Positions 60,920 to 64,000 of a stretch of 64,000 nucleotides of DNA are shown here, one piece after another. A model generated the notes under the pieces. That model saw only the letters and a list, made by a program, of their open reading frames with translations, was not told the origin of the DNA and ran no database searches. The stretch is taken from contig JAENRP010000134.1 in assembly GCA_024741835.1 (NCBI GenBank), forward strand, positions 46,220 to 110,219. Direction: 5' to 3'. How positions within the stretch are numbered: the first letter of the stretch is position 1; each line of letters starts with the position of its first letter. The translations under genes were made by a program, and so were the position numbers. The stretch comes from Diplocarpon mali. Its lineage: Eukaryota > Ascomycota > Leotiomycetes > Helotiales > Drepanopezizaceae.

Positions 60920-61066
60920 ATGCCCTTCTCACTGAGATCAGCCCCCCTTGGATCCGGCAACGACGCGCCGCTCACCGAGATACCATCAAATCGCCATCAT
61001 GGTGATGAGCGAGTACAACTACATCTTTGCCTTTGGCACCATGTTTGCCCTTCTGGAGGGGTATAA
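60920..61066 (+). CDS. Upstream ORF overlapping the symporter start
   Basis: A 48-codon frame begins at an ATG in good context (CACCATGCC) and overlaps the main ATG (60999) in another frame, ending at the TAA at 61064-61066. If it is in the mRNA it should reduce translation of the symporter. It may simply lie upstream of the transcription start. Confidence 0.3.
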   Translation: MPFSLRSAPLGSGNDAPLTEIPSNRHHGDERVQLHLCLWHHVCPSGGV

Positions 61067-63331
61067 CAACGGTGCCAGTATGTTTGAGCCGTCTCCATCT
61101 TTTCGTCTACGTCACACCAAAGGAAAAGTGCTGACCTTGGTGTAGACGATGTCGCCAATGCCTGGGCCACATCTGTCTCTTCTCGCTCGGTTTCGTATCG
61201 CCAGGCTATGCTCCTCTGCTTGTGCTTCGAGATGACGGGAGCTTTGGCTGTCGGTGCTCGGACAGCGTCAACAATCAAGAATGGAATGTATGCCAGCGAT
61301 GGCCATTCAATCGTGAGCCTTGACTGACTGCAGCAGAATCCCAATGGAGGCCTTCAATGGAAACGCTGGTGTTCAGTTGCTGGCCTTCGCTTGCGCCGCT
61401 GCGGGCGCGTCTATATGGGTCATGGTAGGCTAAGCGAGAACAGTTCACGTCCCCAGACAACGTCGTCGTCGTCCTTTTCGTCCTCTTCGTCTTCGTCCTC
61501 GCTCCTCCGCTGACCCTGTATCTAGTGGTGTACGCGCCACTCGGCCCACGTCTCATCAACCTATTCTCTTGTCTCGGCCATCGCTGGTGTTGGTGTCGCT
61601 GCTGTGGGTGCCGATAAGGTCCAATGGGGCTGGAATGGGGGCTCGGGTCTTGGGGCTATCTTTGCTGGACTGGCCATGGCACCGGCCATTGCTGCATGTT
61701 TCGGTGCAATCATCTTCATGCTGATCAAGCTGGCCAGTATTTGCCGTTGACATATCTAGCGTCTATTGCTAATACCACCCAGACCGTGCACACTCGCAAG
61801 GATCCTGTCCCGTGGGCGGTCTTCACATCGCCGTTCTTCTTCCTGATTGCCGGCACAATCTGCACGCTCTCCATCGTCTACAAAGGCTCCCCGAAGCTTG
61901 GTCTTGATAAGAAGCCCGCTAGCTTCATCGTCGGCGTTACACTCGGTGTTGGTTTCGGACTTTTTGTACTTTCGGGCCTGTTCTTTGTGCCCTATGTACA
62001 CTGCAAAGTCATCAAGAGAGATTATACTCTCAAGATTTGGGACGTCTGGCAAGGCCCTATGCTCTTTTTCCGCGAGCCGCCCGTAGACGCTGTGGAGGCT
62101 CGCGTCCCCAACTATGCCGTTGTCCAGCATGACGAGGAGGATGATGGAGGGCTACACGTGCCATCCACTACCGCCACCAAGATTCCCGAGGGAAACAAGA
62201 CGTCGTTGGTCGACAGTGATAAAAGCGTAGCCGACGAAGAGGCCCAATTCGTCAAGAAATCGCCCGCCAAGTCAGAAGGCAACTCCGTCCCCAGCAATCC
62301 TCAAGCTCATTACCAACTGCTTCTTAAGCAAGCCGAGGAAAGACATCACGCTGAGCTCAGGAAACAAAGGGGGCCTCTTGGTTGGGTCTGCTTCTTTGCA
62401 TCCACCTGCATCACTCCGTACTGACATTTTGGTACAGGCAATGCGCCTTCTTCACGAGAATCAAATGGGCGCCGGCTCCGTCTATGAGATCCACAACCTG
62501 AAAGCTCATATAAGGAGAATCCCTGCTTACCCTATCATTGCACTGACCTATGGCAAGTACTCTGACTAGCATATGTATAGTACCTCATCTAAGAATTGGC
62601 AGGATTTCACTACGACATCCATCGCTCCCAAATAGGAGTTGCCGGCACCCCCGAAGGGCGTCGTATGGAACGGGTCTACTCTCTCGCAAGTGTATCCTGA
62701 TCACCATCTCGTCGCAACTCTAACTCCCAAGCAGGCCAAGATGTACCCCAACGAAGTCGAATACCTGTATTCCTTCGTCCAGGTTATCACCGCCTGTACC
62801 GCATCTTTCGCGCACGGGGCCAACGATGTAGGGAACGCTGTCGGCGTTTGGGCTGGTATGTACGCCGCATGGAGCACTGGAAAGACAGCAGCCACGAAGG
62901 AAGATGTGCCCCTCTGGCAGATTGCCGTTATTGCCCTAACAATCTGCATTGGATTCATTACATATGGATACGTAGGTTGCCTTCGCTTTCCAGATCACTT
63001 GCCTTTCTAGAAAGAAGCTAATATCAATTGTTAGAATATTATGAAGGTCATGGGCAACAAGATCACATACCATTCGCCGTCCCGTGGTTCCTCTATGGAG
63101 ATGGGCGCGTCTGTTACTATTCTCATCTTCTCGCAATACAAGCTCCCGGTTTCGACGTCCATGTGCATCACCGGCGCCACCGTCGGGGTGGGTCTCTGCA
63201 ATGGTCATCTAAGGGCTGTCAACTGGCAACGAGTTGGTCTGCTCTTCTTCTCGTGGGTTATGACAATCCCCATCGCCGCGCTCATCGCTGGTTGTCTCAT
63301 GGGTCTCGCGGTAAACACTCCGAAGTTTTAA
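60999..63331 (+). CDS. Sodium/phosphate symporter, PHO4/PHO89 family
   Basis: The product is a plasma-membrane Na+-coupled phosphate transporter (PiT family; Neurospora PHO-4, yeast Pho89). Proposed exons: 60999-61077, 61146-61287, 61337-61424, 61526-61732, 61783-62385, 62438-62552, 62603-62691, 62735-62971, 63035-63331. They give 618 codons plus stop, close to the family length of about 570-600. The two family signatures are GANDVAN at residues 25-31 (across intron 1) and GANDVGN at 469-475, each among hydrophobic helices. A charged hydrophilic loop lies between (exon 5), including HHAELRKQRG. Most introns have GT...CTRAC...AG. Two are proposed as GC-AG (61733-61782 and 62553-62602), and the first of these has an unusual donor (GCCAGT). 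The start is the first ATG of the frame; SEYNYIFAFGT matches the usual N-terminus. I see no RIP damage. A Pho4-type site lies upstream. Confidence 0.88.
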
Positions 63332-63946
63332 AGCAATGACCTTTGAAGGCTATCCAGGTGAATTGAATGAAATTTGGAAGATGGTGATATGTATAAATGG
63401 CCGGGCTTGGAACTTCAAGACATTAGGCGCAGGTCGCTGGAATGTACCGTGCTGATAGATGAAATGAGAAGCCACGAGTCAACACAATCAGTAGCTCTCT
63501 GTAGTATATCGAAACAGGCATACGAGATGTATCATTCATATTCAGGCCCAATTGTTTACTAATAGAGTATCAGTCAAACTTCAATTTCTGTTCATCTACT
63601 ACATAACTCTGCCATCTAATTTTCTCGGTCTCACAGGGGGGTGAGGCCCTATAACAATAGGGGCTTCCCGTATATGTATTCAGTTGTGGCTGATTCTTAG
63701 GTAAAGGGCCATTATATACTAGTCGCTAAAGCTGCCACCAAGGCTAGGCCACTATGCACGTGACTGCAATTGGATTTATTCCTATACTGGCCATTTCTAC
63801 TTTTTAAGGTAAAACAACCATAGGATTCGAATGCAATACATTTCCGAAACATCCCTTTTATATGCAGCCTTATCAAAACCAATGCCATTTATACGCTTCC
63901 CTCGAACATTTTTCCTTTGAGGTGATGCCTCAAGTTCTAGGTAAAA
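63332..63946. other. Sequence between the last gene and the telomere
   Basis: No gene is supported here. It should contain the 3' UTR of the symporter. Noted items: a CACGTG at about 63757-63762, an imperfect GCCCTAT/ATAGGGGC inverted repeat near 63645-63666, and a short perfect hairpin TTGAGG TGATG CCTCAA near 63917-63933. Confidence 0.5.
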
Positions 63947-64000
63947 CTAAGGGTTAGGGTTAGGGTTAGGGTTAGGGTTAGGGTTTAGGGTTTAGGGTTA
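63947..64000 (+). repeat. Telomere, TTAGGG repeats
   Basis: From CTAAGGG the sequence continues as tandem TTAGGG to the window end, with two TTTAGGG units at 63984-63997. The G-rich strand runs outward, as it should at a right chromosome end. Confidence 0.95.

Noticed and set aside
60948..60998. Longer N-terminus for the symporter starting at a TTG at 60948
   Set aside because: TTG starts are not expected in this setting, and the first ATG at 60999 gives the usual short N-terminus of the family.
61737..61759. A 23-nt GT-AG intron in the symporter gene
   Set aside because: It would keep the frame but is far below the minimum size for a spliceosomal intron; the GC-AG alternative at 61733-61782 is preferred.
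63374..63562. 62-codon ORF after the symporter as a telomeric gene
   Set aside because: No domain, probable 3' UTR, and length within chance expectation.
1..64000. CRISPR arrays, bacterial operons, rRNA genes or telomere-linked helicase
   Set aside because: None is visible; repeats present are LTRs, inverted repeats of one DNA transposon and the telomere.

Overview
The window is the end of a chromosome of a filamentous ascomycete (Pezizomycotina; I cannot name the genus). It ends at 63947-64000 in TTAGGG repeats. Next to them lies an intron-rich gene for a fungal sodium/phosphate symporter (PHO4/PHO89 family). Nearly everything to the left (1-55912) is LTR retrotransposon sequence of low GC content. 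Its broken reading frames stop almost only where Gln or Trp is expected (CAA/CAG/TGG to TAA/TAG). That is the signature of repeat-induced point mutation (RIP; CpA to TpA), which implies a sexual or once-sexual fungus.

The retrotransposon block is a stack of nested insertions that can be resolved from LTR pairs and target-site duplications. A reverse-strand Copia element (Copia-B, 1484-55912, 149-bp LTRs) holds three insertions of a second Copia family (Copia-A, about 7.6 kb, 198-bp LTRs): copy 1 (6361-38433, +), copy 3 (39164-46761, -) and copy 4 (46871-54442, +). Copy 1 was itself hit by a short gag-only LTR element (9661-12609) and by Copia-A copy 2 (13321-34853, -). Copy 2 was hit by two Ty3/Gypsy elements, Gypsy-2 (17016-23373) and Gypsy-3 (24958-32520). 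The remnant of another Gypsy element (Gypsy-1) fills 1-1483. Gypsy-3 is the best preserved and probably among the youngest insertions.

The most interesting signal is a reading frame on the strand opposite to gag-pol, just inside the 3' LTR, in Copia-B, in all four Copia-A copies and in Gypsy-3. In the Copia families it keeps a cysteine motif (C-x2-C ... C-x8-C-x2-C-x6-C) with stops only where RIP would make them. In Gypsy-3 it has a similar cysteine cluster followed by an Arg/Gly-rich, acidic tail. Two retrotransposon superfamilies thus appear to carry a related antisense accessory gene.

Right of 55912 the base composition changes to ordinary single-copy fungal DNA: about 2.9 kb without a convincing gene, a RIP-inactivated Tc1/mariner element (58841-60107, TA duplication), a possible small two-exon gene on the minus strand (60845-60299), then the phosphate symporter gene (60999-63331, nine exons proposed, 618 codons). 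A CACGTGGGG site, the type bound by Pho4/NUC-1 phosphate regulators, lies about 200 bp before its start codon. Only about 0.6 kb separates the gene from the telomere.
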